Assembly (NCBI GenBank): GCA_016184455.1
Contig: JACPCS010000111.1
Location: 1 to 64,000, forward strand
Direction of reading: 5' to 3'
Length of the DNA stretch: 64,000 bases
Origin: Acidobacteriota bacterium
GTDB taxonomy: Bacteria; Acidobacteriota; Vicinamibacteria; Vicinamibacterales; UBA2999
Shown here one piece after another: positions 1-8,276 of this stretch (its first letter is position 1; the number at the start of each line of letters is the position of its first letter). The notes beneath the pieces are model-generated. The model saw only the letters and a program-made list of their open reading frames with translations. It made no database searches and had not been told where the DNA came from. The position numbers were made by a program, and so were the translations under genes.

Positions 1-333
1 GCCTGCGAGGCGGCGGTGGCGGTGCGGCTGGCGCGCACGCGGAACCGCGCCGCGCAGATGGAGGAGTGGCTCTTCGACAATCAGCCGGGCCTGACGCGAG
101 ACACGGTGAAGCAGGCGCTGGCCGACATCGCGCAGATCACCGACTTCGACGCGCAGTACGCGACGGTGCTCGACGAGGTGCGCAAGGACGCGCAGCTCGG
201 CCAGAAGCTGCAGATCAACGGCACGCCGACGTTCTTCATCAACGGCATTCGCATCGCTTCGACGCTGCGTCCGGCCTACTTCGACGCGGCCATCGCCTCG
301 GAGCTGCGACGAACGCAAGCGGCGACGCCCTGA
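1..333 (+). CDS. DsbA-family thioredoxin-like protein, C-terminal part
   Basis: The frame is open from base 1, so only the last 110 residues of a longer protein are present. QINGTPTFFING carries the cis-proline TPTFF loop of DsbA-like thiol-disulfide oxidoreductases, followed by the usual final helix. The N-terminal active-site CxxC would lie upstream of the window. Proteins of this family form or isomerise disulfides in exported proteins, sometimes fused to a vitamin K epoxide reductase domain; that part cannot be judged here. A family B repeat separates it from the ABC transporter genes downstream. The fold is fairly sure, the subfamily is not. Confidence 0.75.
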   Translation, partial: ACEAAVAVRLARTRNRAAQMEEWLFDNQPGLTRDTVKQALADIAQITDFDAQYATVLDEVRKDAQLGQKLQINGTPTFFINGIRIASTLRPAYFDAAIASELRRTQAATP

Positions 334-340
334 GGAGCTG

Positions 341-374
341 ATCTGAGGCCTGAGGCCTGGGGCCTGAGGCTTTT
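341..374. repeat. family B palindromic repeat
   Basis: Repeated CTGAGGCCTG / GGCCTGAGGC units fill the gap between the DsbA-like gene and the ABC ATPase gene. The same core recurs near 20.3 kb, 42.4 kb and 53.8 kb. Confidence 0.6.
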
Positions 375-380
375 GTTGAG

Positions 381-1361
381 ATGGACGCCATCCGCACAGA
401 GGCCCTCACCAAGCACTATCGCGTTGGCTTCTGGCGCTCCCGTCCCTACGTTGCGCTCGAGGGGCTGACGCTCGACGTCCGCCGCGGCGAGGTGTTCGGC
501 TTCCTCGGCCCGAACGGCGCGGGCAAGACGACCACGCTGAAGCTGCTGATGCAGCTGATCTATCCGACCTCGGGCCGCGCCGAAATCCTCGGGCGGCCGG
601 TCGGCGATGTCGAGGTCAAGCGCCGCATCGGCTACCTGCCGGAGAATCCGTACTTTTACGACTACCTCACGGCGGAAGAACTGCTCGAGTACTTCGCGAG
701 CCTGTTCGGCTTCCAGGCCGCCGAGCGGCGGCGGCGCGTCGCCACCCTGCTCGACGAGGTGGGGATCGGCGCGGAGCGGCGGCTGCAGCTGCGAAAGTTT
801 TCGAAGGGCATGCTTCAACGCGTCGGCATCGCGCAGGCGATCCTCAACGAACCTGACGTGGTGTTTTTCGACGAGCCGATGTCCGGGCTCGACCCGCTCG
901 GCCGGCGTGAGATCCGGCAGCTGATCCTGCGGCTCCGCGACCGCGGCTGCACCGTGTTCTTCAGCTCCCATGTGCTGTCCGATGCTGAAACACTCTGCAG
1001 CCGCGTGGCGATCCTGGCCGGCGGCCGGCTGGTCGCCTCGGGCCATCTGTCGAGCCTGCTCGCGTTTCAGGTGCAGGGCTGGGAACTGGTGATGACCGGG
1101 GTGAGCGCAGAGGCCCTCGAGCAGGTGACTCGTGCCGGCCAGGTGGCGCGCGCCACCCCGTTCGGCGTCGGGCACTACGCGTTCGAGCTGCCGCTCACGA
1201 CGCCTCCCGATCGCGTTCTTTCGGAGCTGACCGCACGCGGCGCCCGGCTCGTCTCGCTGATGCCGGTTCGCGAGACGCTCGAGGACTACTTCGTCCGGCA
1301 GGTCGCCGAGGCGCCGCGCGATCGCGGGCTCCAGGTATCCGGAACCCATGCAGGTCGTTAG
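381..1361 (+). CDS. ABC transporter ATP-binding protein
   Basis: A 326-residue ATPase that would power an ABC exporter at the inner membrane. Walker A is GPNGAGKTTT near residues 43-52. The signature loop is the variant FSKGMLQRVGIAQA, followed by Walker B VVFFDEPMSGLD and the switch histidine in SSHVLSD. The C-terminal 90 residues resemble the extension of CcmA/NatA-type ATPases. Its stop overlaps the start of the permease gene by 14 bases, so the two are translationally coupled and form one transporter. The substrate cannot be read from sequence; a role in antibiotic, lipid or sodium export is possible. Confidence 0.93.
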   Translation: MDAIRTEALTKHYRVGFWRSRPYVALEGLTLDVRRGEVFGFLGPNGAGKTTTLKLLMQLIYPTSGRAEILGRPVGDVEVKRRIGYLPENPYFYDYLTAEELLEYFASLFGFQAAERRRRVATLLDEVGIGAERRLQLRKFSKGMLQRVGIAQAILNEPDVVFFDEPMSGLDPLGRREIRQLILRLRDRGCTVFFSSHVLSDAETLCSRVAILAGGRLVASGHLSSLLAFQVQGWELVMTGVSAEALEQVTRAGQVARATPFGVGHYAFELPLTTPPDRVLSELTARGARLVSLMPVRETLEDYFVRQVAEAPRDRGLQVSGTHAGR

Positions 1362-2154
1362 TCACATTGCGCTCAACGTGTTCAAGGAGTCGGTCCGCGA
1401 CCGGGTGCTCTACAGTCTCGTCGCGTTTGCCGTGCTGCTCATTGGCGGCTCGTACCTGATCGGTCAGCTCACGGCGGGACAAGATATCAAGATCATCAAG
1501 GATCTCGGGCTGGCGGCCATCGCCACCTTCGGGCTTCTGATCGCCGTCTTCATCGGCATCGGGCTGGTCTGGAAGGAAGTCGAGCGGCGGAGCATCTACT
1601 CTCTATTGTCCAAGCCGGTTCGCCGACACGAATTCATTCTTGGCAAGTACGCCGGCCTGGCGCTGACGCTGCTCGTCAACGTAGGAATGATGACGGCGGC
1701 GTTCTATCTCGTGCTGGTCTACTTGAACACCCAGACGCCCGAGAACATCCGCGCCGTGCTGCCCGCGCCGGTCGCCGACCCTGGGATGCTCCGCGCCATT
1801 GCGCTCATCCTCGTCGAGCTGCTGGTCGTCACCGCGATTGCGCTCTTCTTCTCGACGTTCTCCAGCCCGTTCCTGTCGGTGGCACTCACGATGGGACTCT
1901 GGCTGATTGGCCATTTCAATGCGGATCTTCGGAACTTCGAAGCCGTGGTCGAATCGCCCGTCGCCGCCTACCTCGCCAGAGGTCTGTACTACGTCCTGCC
2001 GAACTTCGCCGCGTTCAACGTCAAGACGCAGGTGGTCTACGGGCTGCCGGTGCCGGGTTCCTACCTGCTGACCACCGCCGTCTACGGCGCGGTATACATC
2101 GGGCTCCTGCTCACGGCGGCCGTGGTGATCTTCGCCAGGCGCGACTTCAAATGA
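1348..2154 (+). CDS. ABC transporter permease
   Basis: A 268-residue polytopic membrane protein with about six hydrophobic segments, starting inside the end of the ATPase gene. N-terminal IALNVFKESVRDRVLY followed by a hydrophobic stretch is typical of ABC-2 / NatB-like permeases. A large loop with the EVERRSIYSLLSKPV motif follows the second segment, as in this family. It should be the membrane partner of the preceding ATPase, probably as a homodimer. The start ATG at 1348 is chosen because it leaves the natural hydrophobic N-terminus; the stop overlaps the next gene as ATGA. Confidence 0.9.
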   Translation: MQVVSHIALNVFKESVRDRVLYSLVAFAVLLIGGSYLIGQLTAGQDIKIIKDLGLAAIATFGLLIAVFIGIGLVWKEVERRSIYSLLSKPVRRHEFILGKYAGLALTLLVNVGMMTAAFYLVLVYLNTQTPENIRAVLPAPVADPGMLRAIALILVELLVVTAIALFFSTFSSPFLSVALTMGLWLIGHFNADLRNFEAVVESPVAAYLARGLYYVLPNFAAFNVKTQVVYGLPVPGSYLLTTAVYGAVYIGLLLTAAVVIFARRDFK

Positions 2155-3035
2155 GGTGGCCGGCGCTCGTCCTCCCCATCGTGTTCGGCGCCGGCGTGGT
2201 CGGGCTGCAGGCGATCTATGAGCGACGGGGCGGCCCGCTCCCCGGCACCGCTGAGAATCTCCTGTACGTCCAATCGCCTCGAGCGATCGAGCGGCTCGCC
2301 CTCGCCTACGATGCGCTGCTCGCGGACGTGTACTGGATTCGCGCCGTCCAGTACTTCGGCAGCACGAGGCTGTCGAAAGACCCGAACAAGCAGTACGACC
2401 TGCTCTATCCGCTGCTGAATCTCACCACGTCGCTCGACCCTCGGTTCCGCCTGGCCTATCTCCTCGGGTCGATCTTCCTGTCCGAGCCGCCGCCGGGCGG
2501 ACCGGGGCGGACGGACCTCGCGATTGCGCTGCTCGAGAAGGGACGACGCGCCGAGCCGGACGTGTGGGAGTACCCGCAGTCGATTGGCTTCGTTCATTAC
2601 TGGTGGCGGCAGGAGTACAAGGAGGCGGCGGCCTGGTTTCTGCGGGCGGCCGATACTCCGGGTGCACCCGAATGGCTGCGGCCGCTTGCCGCCACCACGC
2701 TCGCGCAGGGCGGCAGCCGCGCCTCGTCTCGCGTCCTGTGGCAGCAGATCGCAAACACGGCGGAAGTCGACTGGTATCGCAACGAAGCACTGAAACGCCT
2801 GCGACAGCTCGATGCGATGGACCAGCTCGACCAGTTGCGCGCCGTCGTGGACGTCTATCGCGAGCGGTTCGGCGCCGCGCCCGACAGCTGGGACGATCTG
2901 CGGCGCGCCGGGTACCTGCGCGGCACGCCGCTCGACCCGGTCGGAGTACCGTACCGGCTCGCGGGCGGCACCGTCTCGCTCGACCCGCAGTCGCCGCTCT
3001 ACCCGCTGCCGACGGAGCCGCTGCGGCTCAGATGA
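2151..3035 (+). CDS. TPR-like membrane-anchored protein of unknown function
   Basis: A 294-residue protein beginning with one hydrophobic segment (WPALVLPIVFGAGVVGLQAI), probably a signal anchor. The body is alpha-helical with repeats resembling tetratricopeptide units, for example around LDPRFRLAYLLGSIFL and the KEAAAWFLRAA helix pair. It overlaps the permease gene by four bases (ATGA), so it is the third gene of the transporter operon. It may scaffold or sense for the transporter, but no enzyme motif is visible and no precise function can be given. Confidence 0.72.
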   Translation: MRWPALVLPIVFGAGVVGLQAIYERRGGPLPGTAENLLYVQSPRAIERLALAYDALLADVYWIRAVQYFGSTRLSKDPNKQYDLLYPLLNLTTSLDPRFRLAYLLGSIFLSEPPPGGPGRTDLAIALLEKGRRAEPDVWEYPQSIGFVHYWWRQEYKEAAAWFLRAADTPGAPEWLRPLAATTLAQGGSRASSRVLWQQIANTAEVDWYRNEALKRLRQLDAMDQLDQLRAVVDVYRERFGAAPDSWDDLRRAGYLRGTPLDPVGVPYRLAGGTVSLDPQSPLYPLPTEPLRLR

Positions 3036-3069
3036 AGCCGTAATGAGGCTTCGAGTGCACACTTCCTCG

Positions 3070-3150
3070 CCACGTACCACCGAGGCACCGAGACACCGAG
3101 AAGATTATTTTCGTTTTGTCTCGGTGTCTCGGTGTCTCGGTGGTACGTGG
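3070..3150. repeat. family D inverted repeat overlapping the prepilin peptidase start
   Basis: Two 32-base arms (3070-3101 and 3119-3150) are complementary at 31 of 32 positions around a 17-base AT-rich loop. The arms consist of ACCGAGACACCGAG units ending in CCACGTACCAC. The right arm contains the GTG at 3132 and ends on the GTG at 3147, both possible starts of the next gene. Confidence 0.85.
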
Positions 3151-3914
3151 ACGCCTCTGTGATCTCGATATTCGCGGTTCTCGGCCTGGCCGTCGGCAGC
3201 TTCCTCAATGTCTGCATCTATCGGCTGCCGCGGCGCGAGTCGCTCCTGTGGCCCGCGTCGCACTGCCCGTCCTGCGGCCGTCCGCTCGCGTGGTATGAGA
3301 ACGTGCCGCTCGTGAGCTGGGTCGCGCTCCGCGGCCGGTGCCGCACGTGCCGGGCGCCGATCTCGCCCGCCTACCCGATCGTCGAGGGCGCGACCTCTGT
3401 CGTGTTCGCGGGCGCAGCGCTGGTGTACGGGCTGACGTGGCTGCTGGCGGTGCGGCTGCTGTTTGCGTCGGCGCTCATCGTGCTCTTCGTGATCGACCTG
3501 CGCCACCGCATCCTGCCGAACGCGATCACGCTGCCGGGCATCGCGGCAGGATTCGTGGCGAGCTGGTTCCTGCCGCCGGGCTGGATCTCGTCGCTCATCG
3601 GGATCGTAGCGGGTGGCGGCGTCCTCCTCCTCATCGCCGAGGCCTACTACCGCGTGCGCGGTCAGGAAGGGCTCGGGATGGGCGATGTGAAGATGCTCGC
3701 GATGATCGGCGCGTTTCTCGGCTGGCCGCTGACGGTGCTGACGCTCGTCCTGGCGTCGTTTGCCGGTTCGGTTGTCGGCGTGGCGCTCATCGCGTCGCGG
3801 CGGGGCAGCATGCAGGCGGCGCTCCCGTTCGGGACGTTCCTCGCGCTCGGCGCGATCGTGGCCGCCGTTGCAGGCGACCGCATCCTGGCCTGGTATCTCT
3901 CGTTCTATCGATGA
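3132..3914 (+). CDS. pilD: prepilin peptidase (leader peptidase / N-methyltransferase)
   Basis: A 260-residue polytopic inner-membrane aspartic protease that cleaves and N-methylates type IV prepilins and pseudopilins. The zinc-binding cysteine pairs are C45/C48 and C70/C73, after the GSFLNVCIYRLPR signature. The two catalytic aspartates are in FVIDLRHR (about D122) and GMGDVKML (about D185). Its substrates are probably the pseudopilins encoded 5-10 kb. The start is uncertain: the GTGs at 3132 and 3147 lie in the right arm of a palindromic repeat, and GTG at 3159 would also give a normal N-terminus. The stop overlaps the next gene as ATGA. Confidence 0.93.
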   Translation: MSRWYVDASVISIFAVLGLAVGSFLNVCIYRLPRRESLLWPASHCPSCGRPLAWYENVPLVSWVALRGRCRTCRAPISPAYPIVEGATSVVFAGAALVYGLTWLLAVRLLFASALIVLFVIDLRHRILPNAITLPGIAAGFVASWFLPPGWISSLIGIVAGGGVLLLIAEAYYRVRGQEGLGMGDVKMLAMIGAFLGWPLTVLTLVLASFAGSVVGVALIASRRGSMQAALPFGTFLALGAIVAAVAGDRILAWYLSFYR

Positions 3915-5161
3915 CCCAGACCGGCTACGCGCTGCTGGGCCTGACCGTCATGGTGGCAGTGCTGGTCGCGGTGCTCACGTTTGCCCTGCTCCGATTCGTC
4001 GCGGCCGCGCGTAGCGCGCGCCGCTCGTTGCGCGGCGGCGGCGCAGAGGCGGTGCTGCTGTCGGCCGCGCTCGACGAGGCCGTTACGCGGCTGAAGACGC
4101 AGGAGCGGGCGATGAGCGCGCGCGCCGTGGCCTCCGAGCAGCTCAGCGAGCAGATCGTCGACAGCCTCACGGCCGGCCTGCTCGTGGTTGGAGGCGGCGG
4201 CCGCGTCAAGATTCTCAATCCGGCCGGTCGCCGGCTGTTGGGGATCGAGACCGACCCGATCGACGCCGACTACCGTACGCTGCTCGCGCGTGTGCCACCG
4301 CTGCGCGATGTGATTGCCGAGTGCCTGACGGGACACCGGCCGATCGTCCGCCGGTCGCTGCAGGTGTCCCGGACCGGCCGGTCGCTGCACTTCGGCGTCA
4401 CGGTGTCGCCGCTCGGCGGCAGCGGAGAGGCGGGCGCGATCTGCCTCTTTTCCGATCTCACGGCGGTGATCGAGCTCGAAGAGCAGCTGAGGCTGAAGGA
4501 GGCGCTCGCGCGGCTCGGCGAGCTCACGGCGGGCCTGGCGCACGAGTTCCGCAACGGGCTCGCGACGATCCACGGCTACAGCCGCCTGCTCGTGCCTGAC
4601 GCGCTGCCGCCGGCCTACCGGCCGTACGTCGAGGGGATTCGCCTGGAGGCGGAGGCGCTCGGGCAGGTCGTGACGAACTTTCTCAGCTTCGCGCGCCCGG
4701 AAAAGCCATCGTTTGCGCCGGTGGCGCCGGCGGCCGTCGCGCGGAGGGCCGCCGACGAGCTGCGCCACGAGCTGCCGGCGGAGACCGAGGTGATGATCGT
4801 GGGCGACTTCGTCGAGATCGAGGGCGACGAGGTGCTGCTGCGTCAGATGTTCGGCAACCTGCTGCGGAACGCCGCGGAGGCATGTGCGGCAGCGGGCAGG
4901 ACGCCGGCGATTGTCATCGCCGGGCGGGTCGACCGGGCGCGCGGCGTCTGTACCGTGACGGTGTCGGACAACGGCCCGGGCATCCCCGCCGCCGATCGCG
5001 AGCGCGTCTTTCAGCCGTTCTACACGGCGAGGAGTGGCGGGACCGGCCTCGGGCTGGCCGTCGTGCAGAAGATCGCGGTACTGCACAATGGGCGCGTGGC
5101 GGCCGGGCCGTCGCCAGCCGGCGGCGCCGCCATCGAGATCGCGTTTCCGATTACTCCCTGA
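3911..5161 (+). CDS. PilS/NtrB-like sensor histidine kinase
   Basis: A 416-residue two-component sensor. One N-terminal membrane segment (residues 6-30) is followed by a coiled region and a PAS domain (about 80-190). A HisKA domain carries the phosphoacceptor H211 in LAHEFRNGLATIHGY. The HATPase domain has N box GNLLRNAAEA and G box DNGPGIP. The short form with PAS-HisKA-HATPase is that of NtrB, PilS and ZraS partners of sigma-54 activators. The regulator at 13343-14788 is the obvious candidate partner. The ATG overlaps the prepilin peptidase stop by four bases, tying it to pilus control. Its 3' end overlaps the convergent pseudopilin operon by 11 bases. Confidence 0.9.
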   Translation: MTQTGYALLGLTVMVAVLVAVLTFALLRFVAAARSARRSLRGGGAEAVLLSAALDEAVTRLKTQERAMSARAVASEQLSEQIVDSLTAGLLVVGGGGRVKILNPAGRRLLGIETDPIDADYRTLLARVPPLRDVIAECLTGHRPIVRRSLQVSRTGRSLHFGVTVSPLGGSGEAGAICLFSDLTAVIELEEQLRLKEALARLGELTAGLAHEFRNGLATIHGYSRLLVPDALPPAYRPYVEGIRLEAEALGQVVTNFLSFARPEKPSFAPVAPAAVARRAADELRHELPAETEVMIVGDFVEIEGDEVLLRQMFGNLLRNAAEACAAAGRTPAIVIAGRVDRARGVCTVTVSDNGPGIPAADRERVFQPFYTARSGGTGLGLAVVQKIAVLHNGRVAAGPSPAGGAAIEIAFPITP

Positions 5162-6476
5162 CCTCGCGCCAGCCCGTCACGAAGAACTGATTCGTGCCGA
5201 GCGTTCCGTTGTAATCGATCGTGACGTTGCCGCTGATCGAGTTGTACTCGACCAGCGGATCCTCGCTGGTCGCGTTTTCGATGACGAGCTGTCCGCCGAT
5301 CGTCACGGTGCCGCTCAGGCTGACCTGCTCGTGGACCAGCACCTGCCCCTGCACGTCGGTGGTCGTGTCGGGACTGCCCGACATGTCGAGATCGCAGTCG
5401 GTCACGAAGAGCAGCTCGTCGGAGTGCGCCGTCAGGTTCGGGTTGCCACTAATGTCGATCGATCCTTCAGCAATGACCGTGATGTCGAGCGGATCCTCGG
5501 GCGTCCCCGGACTCCCGGAGATCGTGGCGGCGCCTTCGACGTAGAAGGTACCGTTGATCGGATTGCCGGACGTACCGATCGACCAGCCTGCCGAGCCGTC
5601 GAACTCCCAGCCGTAGTCCGCCCTGCAGCCGTTGCCGCCGTTGCCGGTGTCGCATATCGTGGCGCCGTAGGCGTACGACACCATGTCCGGGTCGGTGCAA
5701 CCTCCGGCTGCGTTGCACACGATCAGACCATCGTCGGACAGCACGTAGCCGGCGCGATCTTTGTAGTCTTCGGCGCGAATCTGGGGCAGCGGCTTCTTGG
5801 CTGCGCCGCCATAACCAGGGGGTGGGCCGTCGTAGGTGCCCGATGCGGTCATGCCGCCCGAGTCAACCGTCACGCTGCCGTCGATCGTCAGGTCGCCGTT
5901 GGCGTGGACGTCGGCGTCGCTGCCCGTGATGTGGACGTTGCCGGAGATGTCCAGATCTCCATCCACGACGATCGCGCCGAGCTCGACCGGCGCGATGAGC
6001 GCCTCCAGGACGACCGACGACTCGCCCTGCCCATAGCCGGTCGCTCTGATCATCAGCGTCTTATTGACATCGTGCGAGGGATCGCCGTCCTCGCCAAGGC
6101 CGGAGTCGTCGCTGAACGAGAGCTCGTAGCCAACCTGCGGGTCGCCGTCCTCGTCGAGCACTGTGAAGCCGTCGAAGGTGATGCCGAGCGGCGTCGGATC
6201 GGCGAGCAGCGCATCGACCGTGGCCGGGATGTTGGCCGGATCGATGGCGCGGAGGTAATCAACAGCTGCCTCAACGGCCTCGTTCAGGCCCGCCTCGGCC
6301 GACGCGCGCGCCTGCGCAAGCGCCTCGTGATTCCGCGCGACGAGCGTCTCGGTGTTGCCGCTCACGCCGAGCGCGGCTGCGAGGGCGGACATCACGAGCA
6401 GGAGCAGCAGGACGGCGACCAACGCGACGCCGCGCTCGCTGGGTCTTCCGCTGTCGATACGGTGTTTGGACGTCAT
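5151..6476 (-). CDS. PilX-like pilus assembly protein
   Basis: A 441-residue protein with a basic N-terminus (SERGVALVAVLLLLLVMSAL) followed by a helix containing the NHEALAQARASAEAGLNEAV segment, the arrangement of PilX N-terminal domains. The long C-terminal part is rich in Gly, Ser, Thr and Asp with regular repeats such as ISGNVHITG and VSLSGTVTIGG, suggesting a right-handed beta-helix or adhesin-like tip domain. It is the last gene of a minus-strand set FimT-PilV-PilW-PilX and overlaps the PilW gene by four bases. It probably sits at the pilus tip as a minor component. Confidence 0.82.
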   Translation of the reverse strand: MTSKHRIDSGRPSERGVALVAVLLLLLVMSALAAALGVSGNTETLVARNHEALAQARASAEAGLNEAVEAAVDYLRAIDPANIPATVDALLADPTPLGITFDGFTVLDEDGDPQVGYELSFSDDSGLGEDGDPSHDVNKTLMIRATGYGQGESSVVLEALIAPVELGAIVVDGDLDISGNVHITGSDADVHANGDLTIDGSVTVDSGGMTASGTYDGPPPGYGGAAKKPLPQIRAEDYKDRAGYVLSDDGLIVCNAAGGCTDPDMVSYAYGATICDTGNGGNGCRADYGWEFDGSAGWSIGTSGNPINGTFYVEGAATISGSPGTPEDPLDITVIAEGSIDISGNPNLTAHSDELLFVTDCDLDMSGSPDTTTDVQGQVLVHEQVSLSGTVTIGGQLVIENATSEDPLVEYNSISGNVTIDYNGTLGTNQFFVTGWREVRE

Positions 6477-7063
6477 GGCCTGGTCCTCAAACGGAATTCG
6501 GCCTCGAGAGTACGGGTCGGGTTCTGGCCGAGCGCCGCGTTGTACGACGGTGACTGGCCCGTGATCGTGACGCGCACGTACGCGACGCTTCCTGGCGCCG
6601 CGGTCACGTTCCGATCCGAATCGAGATACGTAAAAAGGAGGGCTGTGATAACCCCTTCGGTCATGTCGACCACAGCGCCGGTGCTGTTATCCGTGCGCGT
6701 AATCACGTCATTTGCGGAATCGAGCGCGATCGTGATGTCCTCGTTCGCGTCGGTGAAGTCCCCGTTTGGTGGGTTGACGTCGGCACGAATACGGATGTCA
6801 TCGTTCCCGTTGTTACCATCAGGATTCATGACGATCGCCGTCAGGCCCGTATTGTACGGATCGCTGCCGGTGTTTCGCAGCGCCTGGCCGATCCAGTCGA
6901 GCGTGAACCGCAGCTCTTCCTCGACGGTGGCGCTGTCGAGCTCTGTCGTGTAGGCCTGCTGCAGCTGCGACGCCAGCAGCACGGCAGTGCCGAGGACCGC
7001 GGTGGTGATCGCCGCGGCGATGATGAACTCGATCAGGGTGAAGCCGCGTTCGTCTCGCATCAC
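6473..7063 (-). CDS. PilW-like minor pseudopilin
   Basis: A 196-residue type IV pseudopilin. The leader MMRDERG is followed by the processing site G|FTLIE and a hydrophobic helix (FIIAAAITTAVLGTAVLLA), so it would be cut after G7 and methylated by the prepilin peptidase. The globular part contains RFTLDWIGQALRNTGSDPYN, the arrangement of PilW/GspJ proteins. Four-base overlaps on both sides show a translationally coupled operon with PilV and PilX genes. It is expected to be a minor pilin that primes fibre assembly. Confidence 0.88.
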   Translation of the reverse strand: MMRDERGFTLIEFIIAAAITTAVLGTAVLLASQLQQAYTTELDSATVEEELRFTLDWIGQALRNTGSDPYNTGLTAIVMNPDGNNGNDDIRIRADVNPPNGDFTDANEDITIALDSANDVITRTDNSTGAVVDMTEGVITALLFTYLDSDRNVTAAPGSVAYVRVTITGQSPSYNAALGQNPTRTLEAEFRLRTRP

Positions 7064-7572
7064 CAGTTCCGGATGATCGTCGTGAGCTCCACCTGTTGGC
7101 CGTACAGCCGCGATCGCTGGCTGTTGTCGACCCGGACTGTCAGCACGCGCAGGTCTGCGTTGCCGCTGTCATGCGCCTCGACCGCCCACCGGATCGTGAC
7201 GCCGCCGGCCGCATCCGCCTCGAAATGGTTGGCGACGTTGGTGGTCAGGCACGCGTTCGGATCGGCGCAGACCCCCACCTCCGCGTCCGTGTCGAAATCG
7301 AGCTTCATCAGTTCGTCGATCTTGTCCTGCGCCAGCCGAGTCGCCCGGGCAGCCTCCCGTGCACCGAAGTGCATCCGTGTGGTGATCGCCAGCAGGCCGG
7401 CGATCGCCAGCAGGCCCGTCGTCAGGATGAGCGTGCAGACCAGTACCTCGACGAGCGTGAATCCGCCTGCGCGCTTCGCGGTTCCACCTTCGCGCTTCGC
7501 GCTTCGGCGGACGAGCCCGCCTTCGCCGCGCCGTGTGCCGCGCGCCCCCTTACTGAAGCTGAATCTGGCCAC
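7060..7572 (-). CDS. PilV-like minor pseudopilin with an unusually long leader
   Basis: A 170-residue pseudopilin with the G|FTLVEVLV processing site, E5 of the mature protein present, and a hydrophobic helix TLILTTGLLAIAGLLAI. The mature part with RLAQDKIDELMKLDFDTD is PilV-like. The leader is about 38 residues instead of the usual 6-10 and is basic (GGLVRRSAKREGG, then AKRAGG). It is encoded by a family E repeat also found in the pseudopilin gene at 8678. No alternative start codon lies between the repeat and the cleavage site. The gene start overlaps the FimT C-terminal frame by 23 bases. Confidence 0.87.
   Translation of the reverse strand: MARFSFSKGARGTRRGEGGLVRRSAKREGGTAKRAGGFTLVEVLVCTLILTTGLLAIAGLLAITTRMHFGAREAARATRLAQDKIDELMKLDFDTDAEVGVCADPNACLTTNVANHFEADAAGGVTIRWAVEAHDSGNADLRVLTVRVDNSQRSRLYGQQVELTTIIRNW
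7470..7545. repeat. family E repeat inside the PilV leader
   Basis: On the minus strand this stretch reads as TCCGCCGAAGCGCGAAGCGC followed by more GCGAAGG units up to the FTLVEV codons. It matches the copy at 8684-8757 closely and in the same reading frame. Confidence 0.6.
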
Positions 7573-7894
7573 TGATCGTCACCGTGATGGTCTTGTCGTT
7601 CACCTCGTCGCCGTTCGTCACGCCAACCGTACAAGGGCACCCCTCGGCGAGGTCCGGACGCCCGGTGGGCTCGAAGACGAGGTCGGCCGGCACGCCGGCG
7701 CCGAAGCTGATGTCCTGCGGCAGATACTGCGCCTGACCGAGCGTTCCCCACCCCGTGACGGGATCCAGGATCTCTGTCTGATATTGGTCGGCCGCGGGGA
7801 AGTTGAAGCGGACGCGGACATCGCGGTTGCGCGCCACGGCCTGAAACCGTGCTGCCCGCATCGTGCTCACGACCTGCTGGCCACCGGAAATCAC
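7550..7894 (-). CDS. FimT/GspH-like pseudopilin, C-terminal part after a frameshift
   Basis: A 114-residue frame that starts with GTG overlapping the stop of the N-terminal fragment (GTGA). QQVVSTMRAARFQAVARNRDVRVRF is the segment that normally follows the N-terminal helix of FimT/GspH pseudopilins, cut here at the join. The two fragments would read as one 150-residue pseudopilin if one base were added near 7894. Either the gene is frameshifted, or there is a sequencing error, or a -1 recoding event joins them. It is followed by PilV, PilW and PilX genes. Confidence 0.75.
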   Translation of the reverse strand: MISGGQQVVSTMRAARFQAVARNRDVRVRFNFPAADQYQTEILDPVTGWGTLGQAQYLPQDISFGAGVPADLVFEPTGRPDLAEGCPCTVGVTNGDEVNDKTITVTISGQIQLQ

Positions 7895-8001
7895 CTCGTA
7901 ATCGCATCAGCGATCATCGGCACCGACATCGCCGCCAGAACGGAAATCACCCCGACCACCAGCAGAATCTCGATCAGCGTGAATCCGTCAGACCGGCCCA
8001 T
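7891..8001 (-). CDS. FimT/GspH-like pseudopilin, N-terminal fragment
   Basis: A 36-residue fragment: leader MGRSDG, processing site G|FTLIEILL and the hydrophobic helix ending MSVPMIADAITR, then TGA. It is the missing N-terminus of the pseudopilin encoded by 7550-7894, which is shifted by one base. The ATG at 8001 gives a normal six-residue leader; the frame stays open upstream to 8082 but that extension has no pilin character. A sigma-54 type promoter lies about 50 bases upstream. Confidence 0.75.
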   Translation of the reverse strand: MGRSDGFTLIEILLVVGVISVLAAMSVPMIADAITR

Positions 8002-8043
8002 CGCCTGAGGGCTCGGCGCAACAAGATACATTCCGGCTGTAAC

Positions 8044-8069
8044 CTGATGGATTTGCAAGGTTTTTGCCC
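8044..8069 (-). promoter_or_regulatory. probable sigma-54 promoter for the minus-strand pseudopilin operon
   Basis: On the minus strand positions 8069-8054 read GGGCAAAAACCTTGCA. This has the -24 GG and the -12 TTGCA with 12 bases between the GG and the GC, as required for sigma-54. Transcription would begin near 8044, leaving a leader of about 43 bases before the FimT ATG at 8001. PilS- and PilR-like proteins encoded nearby fit this control. Confidence 0.6.
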
Positions 8070-8276
8070 CACGGTGTTGCATTTTCCGACACCCGGATTA
8101 CGGATCTGGTCGCGAAGGGGGCGCCGGGTCTGAGTACGACATTTATGCCACAGGAGCAGAGCGCGCGCGCGGCAAATTCTGCAACCGCGTGACCGGTGGA
8201 GATCTCTAAGTCCTTATCGGTCAATGGGTCACGGGAGTGCAGAACATCGGCACCGGCGTTGCCCGGCGTTCGTGAC

